Shown here in pieces: positions 16,569-25,944 of a stretch of 35,468 bases of DNA. Source of the DNA: Weeksellaceae bacterium (GTDB taxonomy: Bacteria; Bacteroidota; Bacteroidia; Flavobacteriales; Weeksellaceae). The notes beneath the pieces are model-generated. The model did no database searches, was not told where the DNA came from, and saw only the letters and a list, made by a program, of their open reading frames with translations. Location of the stretch: the NCBI GenBank assembly GCA_022701545.1, contig JAKOOG010000402.1, positions 1 to 35,468 on the forward strand, read 5' to 3'. The position numbers were made by a program, and so were the translations under genes. Numbering within the stretch: position 1 is the stretch's first letter; the number at the start of each line of letters is the position of its first letter.

Positions 16569-17303
16569 TTGAGGTATTTCATTGAATTTTCCTACAACGG
16601 CAAGAATTATTTCGGCTATCAGATCCAGCCGGATGCCATTTCCGTGCAGGAAGAGCTGGAAAAGGCACTTTCCACGATTTTACGGGAAAATATTAAAACA
16701 ACAGGAGCGGGAAGAACGGATACCGGTGTTCATGCCAAAAAGATTTTTGCCCATTTCGATACGGAAAAAGTATTGGATCGGGAACTTCCCCGCAGGCTGA
16801 ACAGTTTCCTGCCGGCAGATATTTCCATCAAAAGGATTTTTCAGGTAAGGGATGATTTTCATGCCCGCTTCGATGCGACTTTCCGGACGTATGAATATTA
16901 TATTTCACTGGAGAAAAATCCGTTTACCCAGGAATCGGCATGGCAGCACTGGCGAAAACCGCTGGATATTGATAAAATGAACGAAGCCTGTAAAATTTTA
17001 TTCGAATATGAGGATTTTACCAGCTTTGCCAAACTCCACACCGATAACAAAACCAACCTTTGCAAAATATACCGGGCGGAATGGGAGCAAAACGGAAGCG
17101 AACTGAAATTCACGGTTTCCGCCAACCGTTTTCTGCGGAATATGGTGCGGGCAATCGTCGGAACCATGGTGGAAGTAGGCACCGGAAAGCTGAAGCCTGA
17201 CGATGTACGGAAAGTGATTGAAGACAGGCACCGCAATTCGGCAGGGACTTCCGCGCCGGCGCACGGGCTGTATCTGGTGGATGTGGGCTATGTGTTTGAC
17301 TGA
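16569..17303 (+). CDS. truA: tRNA pseudouridine(38-40) synthase TruA (TTG start)
   Basis: RYFIEFSYNGKNYFGYQIQP, TTGAGRTDTGVHA (catalytic Asp), FHARFDATFRTYEYYI and FLRNMVRAIVGTMVEVG. Confidence 0.96.
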   Translation: MRYFIEFSYNGKNYFGYQIQPDAISVQEELEKALSTILRENIKTTGAGRTDTGVHAKKIFAHFDTEKVLDRELPRRLNSFLPADISIKRIFQVRDDFHARFDATFRTYEYYISLEKNPFTQESAWQHWRKPLDIDKMNEACKILFEYEDFTSFAKLHTDNKTNLCKIYRAEWEQNGSELKFTVSANRFLRNMVRAIVGTMVEVGTGKLKPDDVRKVIEDRHRNSAGTSAPAHGLYLVDVGYVFD

Positions 17304-17391
17304 AATTAATTTTAAAACATATTATTAAAAAATTCAGATAATGCAACTGTAAAAATCTGATTTGTCTTTTAATGAAACAGAAAAAGATGAC

Positions 17392-17399
17392 TATCTTTG
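17392..17399 (+). promoter_or_regulatory. -7 element TATCTTTG
   Basis: Exact TAnnTTTG match upstream of the ATG at 17433. Confidence 0.5.
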
Positions 17400-17432
17400 A
17401 AATCCTTTATTTAACCCAATAAAACTAATACC

Positions 17433-17774
17433 ATGATTGGAATTTTTATTTTAATTGCTGCTTACCGCTATTATGCGGGTCTTGCAGAACGCTTCGGAAA
17501 AACAAAATGGCACTACGGCCTTCTTGCTTTAGGCATTTATCTCGGAACGCAGCTGGTTTTCGGCTTTTCCTATGGAATCTATAAAGGAATTACGGATCCT
17601 GATTCCCTTGATGACAACAATTATATGGGATTTTCGGCACTGAACCTGGTAAGCTGGCTTATTTCCGTAGCAGCAGTCTGGGGATTTTACAAGATCCTGG
17701 AAGATAAGTTCAGGAAAGAAAGCCTGAAAAAGCCGGCACTGGAAATCGAGGAAATCGGGAAAAAGGAATTGTAA
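17433..17774 (+). CDS. Hypothetical small membrane protein
   Basis: 113 aa with hydrophobic segments (LALGIYLGTQLVFGFSYGIY; LVSWLISVAAVWGFYKIL). Confidence 0.75.
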   Translation: MIGIFILIAAYRYYAGLAERFGKTKWHYGLLALGIYLGTQLVFGFSYGIYKGITDPDSLDDNNYMGFSALNLVSWLISVAAVWGFYKILEDKFRKESLKKPALEIEEIGKKEL

Positions 17775-18145
17775 AAAACAGGACCCGAAGTAAAAACCGT
17801 ATTGAAAGGCTGGAAGAGGGATGCTGAAAGTATCTTCAGTTAAAATACTTCTGAGAGTGTTGAATGTCAGAATGATTTTTTTGCATTAGGCTTAGAAAAC
17901 TTTATTGAAATTTCTAATCTTTTTATTTATTTAAATCACTGAAAAATATGTGGATACTATTAGGTTTGTATTAAAAAGCTGATCGTTCTGTGACTATAAT
18001 CAATGAAATATCGATCTTTTGTTTTCAAGCGGGCAAAAAACTTCCTGCACCTGTCTTCCGGCTTTATCTATCCTATAAATAAAGGTCATCACAAATTTTC
18101 ATCACGAATTCATTGACGGGTAAAGTCGGACAATTTAGAAAGTCT

Positions 18146-18153
18146 TACTTTTG
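18146..18153 (+). promoter_or_regulatory. -7 element TACTTTTG
   Basis: Exact TAnnTTTG match upstream of the ATG at 18192. Confidence 0.5.
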
Positions 18154-18191
18154 CATAGAATTTTATCTCATTCTTTTCTTCAATTCGTACA

Positions 18192-19952
18192 ATGAAAAAA
18201 CAAGATACCTGGGAGATCGTAAAGCGGCTGTTCTTTATCGGAATGAAGTTCCGTTCATGGTTCATCCTTACTTTAATAATCTCCATTATACTCGCCATGG
18301 TTTCTACGTACCGGCCCTACCTTACGATGGAAGTGGTGGATAACGACATTACCAGGCTGAAAGACAAAGCTTTGATGATGAAGCATATCTATCTGCTGGT
18401 AGGATTGGTATGTGCTGAAACAGTGCTCAACTTTTTCCTGGTCTATTTCTCCAACTTTATTTCGCAGAACGTAATCCGGGACATCAGAGAAAGGCTGTAC
18501 AACAAGCTGATTTATTTTAAAACCTCATTTTTCGATAAAACCCCGATCGGGCAGCTGGTAACCAGAGCGGTCGGGGATGTGGAAACCATTGCCACGGTAT
18601 ATACCGACGGATTCCTAATGGTTTTCGGTGATGTATTGAGGATTGTATTCGTCCTGGTGATGATGTTCAGCACCAATGTTCACCTGAGTTACATCACACT
18701 GGCTATTCTGCCGCTGATGGTAGTCATTACCCGGTTTTTCCAAAAAAGGCTGAAAAAAGCATTCGGCGACGAAAGAAACTGGACGTCCAACCAAAACTCT
18801 TTTGTACAGGAACGACTGGCGGGAATGCCGATTATTCAGGTGTTCAACCGGCAGGAGTCCGAATTCAAAAAATTCGATGACATCAACATTACACTAAAAG
18901 ACGCTTTGCTGAGAACGGTTTTTATCTTCTCTCTGTTTTTCCCGGTGGTAGAATTGATTTCTTCACTGTTTATCGGATTTATTCTTTTTTACGGAGGATA
19001 CATTACGATCAGTGCGGGCGTAGTGATTGCCTTTATCCAGTATATTTCCATGCTGATCCGTCCTTTACGCCAGATTGCCGACCGTTTTAACAACATCCAG
19101 CGCGGTATCGTAGGTGCGGAAAGGGTATTGGGATTAATGGATGAAGACAATGCCATGCCGAATACCGGAAGGGTCCGGAAAGATCATTTTGACGGAAAGA
19201 TCGAATTCAAAGGCGTCCATTTTGCCTATGACGAAAAGCAGGAGGTTTTAAAAGGGATCGATTTCACGGTGAATCCCGGAGAAACCGTTGCCATTGTAGG
19301 GGCTACCGGAGCCGGAAAATCGACGATCATCAGCCTCATAACAAGATTGTATGATATTAATTCAGGGAATATCCTGATTGACGATATCGACCTGAAGGAT
19401 TATGAACTTTATAACCTGAGAAGCCACATCGGCGTGGTATTGCAGGATGTGTTCCTGTTCCACGGGAGCATTTTCGAAAATCTTTCATTCGGTGACGACC
19501 GTATTACACTGGATAAGATAAAAGCGGGTGCCAGGGAAATTGAAGTCGACCAGTTTATAGAGCAGCTTCCGGGCGGCTACGATTATATCGTGAGTGAAAG
19601 AGGTTCGTCGATTTCCTTAGGTCAAAGGCAGTTGCTGTCGTTTCTGAGGGCTTATTTATCCGACCCGAAGATCCTTATTCTGGATGAAGCCACTTCATCG
19701 ATCGATCATGAAAGTGAAAAGCTCATCCAGCGGGCAACGGAGAAAATTACAAAAAACAGGACTTCTATTATTATTGCCCACCGTCTTTCCACGATTGAAA
19801 AGGCTGATAAAATTATCGTCATGGAGCACGGAAAGATTGTTGAAGAAGGGAAACACCTGGAGCTTCTGGACAAAAACGGGTACTATGCCACTTTATACAA
19901 AGCCCAGCTGAAACATGAAATCGAGCTGGAAGAAGAGGAAAGCAACAAATAA
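18192..19952 (+). CDS. ABC transporter, fused permease/ATP-binding exporter
   Basis: N-terminal 6-TM exporter domain. Walker A GATGAGKST, signature SLGQRQLLSFLRAYL (degenerate LSGGQ), Walker B ILILDEATSSID. Confidence 0.95.
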   Translation: MKKQDTWEIVKRLFFIGMKFRSWFILTLIISIILAMVSTYRPYLTMEVVDNDITRLKDKALMMKHIYLLVGLVCAETVLNFFLVYFSNFISQNVIRDIRERLYNKLIYFKTSFFDKTPIGQLVTRAVGDVETIATVYTDGFLMVFGDVLRIVFVLVMMFSTNVHLSYITLAILPLMVVITRFFQKRLKKAFGDERNWTSNQNSFVQERLAGMPIIQVFNRQESEFKKFDDINITLKDALLRTVFIFSLFFPVVELISSLFIGFILFYGGYITISAGVVIAFIQYISMLIRPLRQIADRFNNIQRGIVGAERVLGLMDEDNAMPNTGRVRKDHFDGKIEFKGVHFAYDEKQEVLKGIDFTVNPGETVAIVGATGAGKSTIISLITRLYDINSGNILIDDIDLKDYELYNLRSHIGVVLQDVFLFHGSIFENLSFGDDRITLDKIKAGAREIEVDQFIEQLPGGYDYIVSERGSSISLGQRQLLSFLRAYLSDPKILILDEATSSIDHESEKLIQRATEKITKNRTSIIIAHRLSTIEKADKIIVMEHGKIVEEGKHLELLDKNGYYATLYKAQLKHEIELEEEESNK

Positions 19953-19972
19953 TTGATAAAAACGACTAAGTA

Positions 19973-20013
19973 AAGGGGCTAAAATCAACTACGATTTTAA
20001 CCCCTTATTTTTT
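19973..20013 (+). terminator. Intrinsic terminator downstream of the ABC exporter
   Basis: AAGGGG-c-TAAAATC-AACTAC-GATTTTA-aCCCCTT followed by ATTTTTT. Confidence 0.88.
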
Positions 20014-20294
20014 ATTGGATGTTGTCTGTTTTCTGATGGATTTAATGATTTCAGGATGGTCTGCAACTGGTCTGAAAAAAATTAAACAGAATAAAAATCC
20101 TTTACAAAAAAGCTCTTTTAAATGCTGTTGCAAGAAAGCTTCCCAAGTAAATTGTAAATACAAAATATGATAACATTGCATAGATTTTGCAAAACGGTTT
20201 TATTTGTCGCAATTAAAATGAATAATATTTAGCAAAATATTGGGTTTGTATTAAAATAATTGATAACTTTATTTAAAATTTAAACGGTACCCCT

Positions 20295-20302
20295 TAACTT
20301 TG
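20295..20302 (+). promoter_or_regulatory. -7 element TAACTTTG upstream of a 70-aa ORF
   Basis: Exact TAnnTTTG match 52 nt upstream of the ATG at 20355. Confidence 0.5.
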
Positions 20303-20354
20303 GTAGGGTGTTTGATATAAATAAGTACTTTTTAATTAAAATTATCCAAAATAG

Positions 20355-20567
20355 ATGAAAAATATCCAAGATGAATTTCAGGTTTTTAAAGACGAATTGA
20401 GAAAGTTGAATATCGAAGTACAGAAAGTGGTGAAGGTTGGAAATGGCAGCATGGATTTCCACGAAGTCTTTTACAAGTCGCCACGGTATGAAGATGTGAA
20501 GAGCGTATATGTTCAGCGGCATAATCTGGACAATATTCTGGCAAAATTTAAACAAGCCTACCATTAA
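20355..20567 (+). CDS. Small hypothetical protein (70 aa)
   Basis: Coding-like composition (MKNIQDEFQVFKDELRKLNIEVQKVVKVGNGSMDFHEVFYKSPRYEDVKSVYVQRHNLDNILAKFKQAYH), own -7 element and downstream terminator. Confidence 0.75.
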   Translation: MKNIQDEFQVFKDELRKLNIEVQKVVKVGNGSMDFHEVFYKSPRYEDVKSVYVQRHNLDNILAKFKQAYH

Positions 20568-20571
20568 AATA

Positions 20572-20606
20572 AAAACGCGGCCCAGATTTCTGAGCCGCGT
20601 TTGTTT
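20572..20606. terminator. Bidirectional intrinsic terminator
   Basis: ACGCGGC (20575-20581) / GCCGCGT (20594-20600) with A-run on one side and T-rich sequence on the other. Confidence 0.85.
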
Positions 20607-20738
20607 TGCTTTCACTGCGTATTGTAAGATATGCCCAGGAGATCTCCCTATTTTCATGTTCAGCTGCATCATGAGTCCAGCAGTTCTCTGGCTCGGCTCA
20701 TAGCGGGACATTCTTATCATCCCAAGGTGAAAGGGTTA
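20605..20738 (-). ncRNA. Candidate structured non-coding RNA (possibly 6S-like; family unverified)
   Basis: On + coordinates CTTTCAC (20609-20615) pairs with GTGAAAG (20727-20733). GTAAGA-t-ATG-CCC (20624-20636) pairs with GGG-a-CATTCTTAT (20705-20717). ATGAG/CTCAT and CCAG/CTGG form an apical hairpin. The minus-strand RNA would end at the terminator at 20572-20606 and starts near a TATCTTAA box. Confidence 0.5.
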
Positions 20739-20807
20739 AGATAAATGACCATTGGAGCAAAATCAGCAAAATAAAAACGGAGGTAAAAATTTTTTCATCC
20801 GGTAAAT

Positions 20808-20837
20808 AAAAACCGTTCTAAAGATAGAACGGTTTTT
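20808..20837. terminator. Bidirectional terminator hairpin
   Basis: AAAAACCGTTCTA-AAGA-TAGAACGGTTTTT. Confidence 0.88.
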
Positions 20838-20856
20838 ATAATATTCAAATTATTTT

Positions 20857-21609
20857 CTAGAATCGGTATCCCAAAGACAACCCGGTCCGGAATCCTGCCC
20901 ACGGGCCGTCTACATTTACCTTGGCTCCGCTGGAATTGGTTTCTACCGTATAATTTACATAAGGAATATCCAGGTCTTCAATTTCCTGTCTCAGCCGTGC
21001 CTGCATATCAGGCGTCAAAACCACATCGCTGGTCAGAATGAAATCGCCCTGTCCTTTTCCGTAATGTGCACCGGCAATCCAGAAATCAAGCACCAGATTC
21101 CGGCTTCGCGTAAGAAAAAACTGTGCCCCGACCATCAGGCCGCCACTGTTTCCGTGGGTACTGCCGTTTCCTTTCAGTGGGATTTCATAGGTGAATCCGT
21201 TGAAGGTGTAATCATAATAAAAATCGAAAGTATTGGAGGTCACTTTTGAATAGCGGTAATACGGAGCGATATAAAATCCTTTTCCATAACCGGCACCCAG
21301 ATAAAACCGGGGCTCGATGGTGAAATTAAAAGACTTTACTTCAAGATTCTGAAGTCTTTTTTCATCCTCATCATTTAGAAAAGAGTTGATGAAAGGGACT
21401 TTACCTTCAGGCATCGCCCCAAATCCCATATTGACGGAAAACCACTGGGTAAAAGCCCGTTCGTAGGAAAGGTTGATATTTCTGAATGCATAAGCCGTAA
21501 CATTGGTCTTAATGATGTTCATCTTATCCGAAGTTTCGGAAGCTGAAATTTCCTGTGCGGATATTCCCGAGAACATCAGGCATGGGAACAAAAGAAGATA
21601 TTTTTTCAT
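20857..21609 (-). CDS. Outer-membrane beta-barrel-like protein of unknown function
   Basis: Signal peptide MKKYLLLFPCLMFSGISAQ, alternating strands, C-terminal aromatic residue (GLSLGYRF). Start corrected to 21609. Confidence 0.8.
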   Translation of the reverse strand: MKKYLLLFPCLMFSGISAQEISASETSDKMNIIKTNVTAYAFRNINLSYERAFTQWFSVNMGFGAMPEGKVPFINSFLNDEDEKRLQNLEVKSFNFTIEPRFYLGAGYGKGFYIAPYYRYSKVTSNTFDFYYDYTFNGFTYEIPLKGNGSTHGNSGGLMVGAQFFLTRSRNLVLDFWIAGAHYGKGQGDFILTSDVVLTPDMQARLRQEIEDLDIPYVNYTVETNSSGAKVNVDGPWAGFRTGLSLGYRF

Positions 21610-21800
21610 AGGTGCATGTTTAGAGTATTGTTGAGGTGAAAGCAAAAAACGGGCAAAAACAATGAAATATATGCATCCATATAGTAAAATTAATATTCTC
21701 TCTGTAAACAGTCAGCAGGATTTACCGGAATTAATTTAGTCGGACATGTAATATTTATCCGGTCAGGTGTGTCTTATTTCATATTATTCAATATTCGGAA

Positions 21801-23885
21801 ATGAAAAAAGTTTTATGTTCGGTACTTTTCCTTGGTGGGATTTTCGCCTTTTCACAGGAAAAGACAACGAATGATTCCATAAGTGTACCCAAAACAGCCG
21901 AAATTCAGGAAGTGGTTTTGAAGGCACAGCGCAAGAAGCAGCTTACCGACCGAGCGGTTTATACTTTTGATAAAGAGGCACTGGAGAAAGCACGGTATGC
22001 AAAAGACCTGATCCAGACTTTACCGGAACTGCAGCTGGATCCGATCACCAACACGCTGAAAAGCACAAAGGGCGGAACCACCTTGTTTTTAATCAATGGA
22101 ATCGAAGCCACGGACCAGCAGATCCGGAGTGTTGCTCCCGCCGAAGTGGTGAAAGTGGAGTATTACGACATTCCGCCTGCCCGATGGGCTACGAGAGCCG
22201 ATATTGTAGTAAACCTCATCACCCGTTCTACGGAAACAGGGTATGTGTTTGGGACGGATGTGAGCTCGGCGCTGAATACCGGTTTTGTAAACGGTTCGGC
22301 ATATGCCAATTTTACCAAAGGAAAAAACAACATCGGGCTGGAATATTCTATTAACCTGAGGGATTACAACAACCGGAAGGTTCACAGCATTTACGATTAT
22401 CAGTTAAATGGCAGCCATTACCGTACCGACGAAAATAAAGTCGATCATTTCGGGTATACTTCGCAGAATGTAGCGTTGAGATATACCCGGATGGTGCCGG
22501 ACGATTATGCTTTTCAGGCGAAAATGGATGTGGATATTTTTACCGGCTTTTTCAAAGGAAACGGCGGCAGCATTTTTACCAAAGACAGCTTTACGGAAGA
22601 GCATGCCCTGTTGAAAAACGGATCTTCCGGTTATATCACCCCAACACTGGACCTTTATTTTTCCAAAAACATCGGCAAAAAAGATGAAGTGAGTGTAAAT
22701 CTGGTAGGATCGGCCTTTACCACCAATACGTCCGAGTTTGCCAGGGAATGGATTGTTTCTTCCGGAGCATCCGTTTTCGATAATGATATGAATCTCCGGA
22801 CAAAACAGACCGGAATTGTCGGGGAGCTTGCTCACATCCATACTTTTGAAGCAGGAAAGCTGTCCTCCGGATACCGGGTTTCCAATACGGCGATCTCCAA
22901 TGATCTTCAGAACCTTGCCGGGTTTTCGGAATACAGCGTTAATTATCTGGAACAGTATTTCTACACCGAATTTTCGGGGAAAGTGAACAAGTTCAGCTAC
23001 CGGATCGGTGCCGGACTGACGAACATCCACAATAAAAGTGCTGAAAATACTTTCGATCAGTGGGCTTTCACGCCAAAGCTAATTTTGGGATACCAGCTGA
23101 AAGATAACCAAAGTGTCCGTTTCACCAGCAGCTATAAACCGGTAAGTCCGTGGAGCAGTGCCCTGAGCAGCAATATCGTGCAGATGGCTCCTAATATCGT
23201 GCAGAAAGGGAATCCTTTCCTGAAATCGCAGCAGGTGTTTGCCAATAATTTTATTTATTCATTTAATAATAAGTATTTTGATTTTAATGCCAATCTGTTT
23301 TATCAGTATACAGACCGGATTATTAACCAATATTATGTAGCGGATGAAAATTTCGGCTATGCGCTGACGTACGAGAATGCGAAAAATGCACAACGCCTTG
23401 GGGTTCAGCTCTCAGGTTCTTATAAGCCTTTCGGGAACAGCTTACTGGTCGCAAAATTAAATCTGACTCCGGCAACCGAAACCGTGAGGACCAGCAATGG
23501 AGCTCTGATTAAGAATAATTATTTAGCCAACAATCTCGTGCTGTCTTCCGAATATAAATCGTTCAGCCTGCAGTACCAGCTGAATATTCCGGTATATACA
23601 CTAAACGGTGCTTTTTTAACCGCCAATGAAAACCAGAACCATTTTTTTGCAAGCTATAAAAGGAAAGCATGGACGCTAACGGCCGGAATGTATTGGATCG
23701 GAATGCCTTCGGAATACAAAACCAAAAGCCTTCCGGAGAGCCTTGTAAATTACAGCCGGGTCAACCGGATCATGAACAACCGGTCTATGTTTGTGATGGG
23801 CTTCAGCTATGATTTCTCAAAAGGCAAAAAGACCGAACTGGATAAGAAGCTGAACAATTATACGGCACCGGCCGCTACTTTCTAA
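21801..23885 (+). CDS. TonB-dependent receptor-like outer-membrane protein
   Basis: Signal peptide, plug-like domain (EIQEVVLKAQRKKQLTDRAVYTFDKEALEKARYAKDLIQTLPELQLD...TTLFLINGIEATDQQIRSV) and a long beta-barrel. Confidence 0.88.
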   Translation: MKKVLCSVLFLGGIFAFSQEKTTNDSISVPKTAEIQEVVLKAQRKKQLTDRAVYTFDKEALEKARYAKDLIQTLPELQLDPITNTLKSTKGGTTLFLINGIEATDQQIRSVAPAEVVKVEYYDIPPARWATRADIVVNLITRSTETGYVFGTDVSSALNTGFVNGSAYANFTKGKNNIGLEYSINLRDYNNRKVHSIYDYQLNGSHYRTDENKVDHFGYTSQNVALRYTRMVPDDYAFQAKMDVDIFTGFFKGNGGSIFTKDSFTEEHALLKNGSSGYITPTLDLYFSKNIGKKDEVSVNLVGSAFTTNTSEFAREWIVSSGASVFDNDMNLRTKQTGIVGELAHIHTFEAGKLSSGYRVSNTAISNDLQNLAGFSEYSVNYLEQYFYTEFSGKVNKFSYRIGAGLTNIHNKSAENTFDQWAFTPKLILGYQLKDNQSVRFTSSYKPVSPWSSALSSNIVQMAPNIVQKGNPFLKSQQVFANNFIYSFNNKYFDFNANLFYQYTDRIINQYYVADENFGYALTYENAKNAQRLGVQLSGSYKPFGNSLLVAKLNLTPATETVRTSNGALIKNNYLANNLVLSSEYKSFSLQYQLNIPVYTLNGAFLTANENQNHFFASYKRKAWTLTAGMYWIGMPSEYKTKSLPESLVNYSRVNRIMNNRSMFVMGFSYDFSKGKKTELDKKLNNYTAPAATF

Positions 23886-23917
23886 TCTGATTTTACCGTT
23901 TGTTTTTTTCACACGTA

Positions 23918-23956
23918 AACATAACTCCGCCCGGAATTTCCGGGCGGAGTTATGTT
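23918..23956. terminator. Strong hairpin between convergent genes
   Basis: AACATAACTCCGCCCGGAA-T-TTCCGGGCGGAGTTATGTT: 19-bp perfect arms. Confidence 0.85.
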
Positions 23957-23975
23957 TATGCGTAGAATTTAAATT

Positions 23976-24983
23976 TTATTTTTTAATGAATTTTGATGTT
24001 TCCGGCTTCGGATTATTTTTTCCGGATACCTCAATAAAATACGAAGCGGAAGGAAGATCGGAAACCTGTATTTTTCCGGACTGGATATCGGAAGTTTTAA
24101 TAAGCTTTCCGTCTACGCTGTAAATTTTCGCGGTTGAATATTCGCCGGTCTGCCCTTTAAACCCGATAAAATCCTGAGCCGGATTCGGATAAACCTGCAG
24201 GCCTGCTCTTTTTGCATTTATTTCTCCGGTTGAAAGAACTGCAGAGCTCAGAACCTGTGCTCCGTCGGTTGTCTGGTTGTTGATGTTGGCAACAGGTACA
24301 TTAATCACGGTCTGGATGGTGGTCAGCACCGGGAACTTCCTGGAGCTGCTGTAATAGGAGTAAGACGTATTGGTAATGGTCCCGATTGAAAACAGGAAGT
24401 TGGGATCGTTCGGTAAATATAAATTGAAGGTTTGAACAGATCGTACCCGTAATACGTTCGTGAATGTGTAAGCCCCCAGGATCAGTGTTCCGGAAGCATT
24501 GGGATTGATGGTAATGGTTCCTCTGCAGAGCCCGTTGATGGTAGTAGAAGAAAATGTTCCCTGTGCCTGATCCGTTTCCGTTGTGGTGGTATACTGGGTA
24601 GGATAGCTGATGAACGTCCCGTTGTTAGCCGATAAATTCAGGGTAGCATCCGGAGTCATCAATCCTGTAATTTCAAGTTTGGAAGCACTCTGTTTGTAGA
24701 ATACCGTATTTCCGGTGCCCGTCATTTTCAGGGTCGATCCCGGAAAAGTACTGATTTCGCTGGCCGTAGGAGTGGAGTAGGCTGTTGTAGCCGATCCTGC
24801 AAAGGTCAGCGATCCGTTATTAAAAGTGGTGTTGGCACCCGTAGCAGAATTATCCGGTGTTCCGTTCACGCCGAGATAAGCGACCGTTTCACCGGCAACA
24901 GGATCATTAAATGCTTTGGTAATCGTGGTCTGAGCGGATAAAATGCCTGCTGTCGCCAACAGAAAAAGTAAAGATTGTTTCAT
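23976..24983 (-). CDS. T9SS type A sorting domain-containing secreted protein
   Basis: Signal peptide MKQSLLFLLATAGILSAQ, Ser/Thr-rich body, C-terminal sorting domain GLQVYPNPAQDFIGFKG...DLPSASYFIEVSG. Confidence 0.88.
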   Translation of the reverse strand: MKQSLLFLLATAGILSAQTTITKAFNDPVAGETVAYLGVNGTPDNSATGANTTFNNGSLTFAGSATTAYSTPTASEISTFPGSTLKMTGTGNTVFYKQSASKLEITGLMTPDATLNLSANNGTFISYPTQYTTTTETDQAQGTFSSTTINGLCRGTITINPNASGTLILGAYTFTNVLRVRSVQTFNLYLPNDPNFLFSIGTITNTSYSYYSSSRKFPVLTTIQTVINVPVANINNQTTDGAQVLSSAVLSTGEINAKRAGLQVYPNPAQDFIGFKGQTGEYSTAKIYSVDGKLIKTSDIQSGKIQVSDLPSASYFIEVSGKNNPKPETSKFIKK

Positions 24984-25164
24984 ATGTTTTTTTGTTTTTA
25001 AAGATAAGAAAAAAAGACACTATGGCACTCAGGTGTTTTACGGATTTTTAGAGGTAAGTTAATGACTCACAATATAATGAATTGTTTTATCTGAAATTAC
25101 CCTTGTATGACTAGGTTTTAGAGCCTGATGGCAGGATTTGGCCGTTATTTTTCAGAAAGATTAA

Positions 25165-25245
25165 ATATTTTACCTGCTCTTTTGGGAAGCTTTTATAAAG
25201 GCAATAAAAGCGCAGCGCTCTGAAATCTTATGATGGGTAAAATAT
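25165..25245. repeat. Nested inverted repeats in intergenic DNA
   Basis: Outer arms ATATTTTACC (25165-25174) / GGTAAAATAT (25236-25245). Inner hairpin GCTTTTAT-AAAGGCA-ATAAAAGC (25189-25211). Confidence 0.65.
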
Positions 25246-25330
25246 CGACGGAGGCTGTCAAAATGGGATCATTGTCAGCAGTCTTTCATATCAAATAATA
25301 TTATCTGTTGAGCCTTCCAAATCATCAGGT

Positions 25331-25930
25331 TCAGGTGATCCATCCTACAGATTTTTTCCAGGCTTCCATTTCTTTGTTTCTCTGCGTCAGATCTGCCGGA
25401 GGATGTCGGTTTTCTTTTATGGCGAGGCTTCTGATGAGGGCAGTCTGGTCTTCCAGCGAATTCAGGCCGAGTGATTTTCGTCTTTGGTTTACCTGATTCA
25501 GATCATCATAAACATTCGGACTCAGCTGTCCGTTTTCGTCCCAGTCGAACTGGGTTCCGTACAGCTGCGGCCTTCCCTCGAAAACAGAAATCCGGTCGGA
25601 CAAATAAGCAATATTAATTTTTTCAGCAAGGCTTTCAGGAGTGGAGTCTTCCAGCAGTTTCAGGCATTTTCTCATAAAATCAGGTTGCCCGATGGCATGC
25701 TGGATGACCATCCATGACGCGTCAGCCGCTTCTCCTCCTACTTTTTCAGCCGTAGGATATCCGATACGATCAATAATTTTATCTAATATTTCTGCATTTT
25801 CATGATGAAGAGCCTGCATTTCTTCGTGATATCCATGGCCCAGTTCTCCGTTACGGAGCAGCCGGTCCCGGAGTTCGAGATCGGCATTTTTGAGACGGAT
25901 GATGTTTTCGGCTATGTTTTTGAAATCCAT
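25331..25930 (-). CDS. DUF6624-like hypothetical protein
   Basis: LRDRLLRNGELGHGYHEEMQALHHENAEILDKIIDRIGYPTAEKVGGEAADASWMVIQHAIGQPDFMRKCLKLLE and YGTQFDWDENGQL resemble DUF6624 proteins. Confidence 0.75.
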   Translation of the reverse strand: MDFKNIAENIIRLKNADLELRDRLLRNGELGHGYHEEMQALHHENAEILDKIIDRIGYPTAEKVGGEAADASWMVIQHAIGQPDFMRKCLKLLEDSTPESLAEKINIAYLSDRISVFEGRPQLYGTQFDWDENGQLSPNVYDDLNQVNQRRKSLGLNSLEDQTALIRSLAIKENRHPPADLTQRNKEMEAWKKSVGWIT

Positions 25931-25944
25931 ACGGTAAAAGAATA

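Noticed and set aside
17955-20253. Shared GGTTTGTATTAAAA at about 17.96 kb and 20.24 kb
   Set aside because: Low-complexity 14-mer with no matching downstream architecture; likely chance.
20280-20720. 146-aa minus-strand ORF antisense to the 70-aa gene
   Set aside because: It runs through a strong terminator, the antisense of a better ORF and the structured RNA candidate. Composition is not convincingly protein-like throughout.
20700-20745. Partial resemblance of the minus strand (ACCCTTTCACCTTGGGATGATAAGAATG) to the 3' half of a TPP riboswitch
   Set aside because: The required 5' half (GGGGUG...CUGAGA) is absent, and the downstream sequence meets a terminator rather than a thiamine gene.
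22404-23030. 208-aa minus-strand ORF inside the TonB-dependent receptor-like gene
   Set aside because: Antisense shadow ORF of a long, well-supported coding region.
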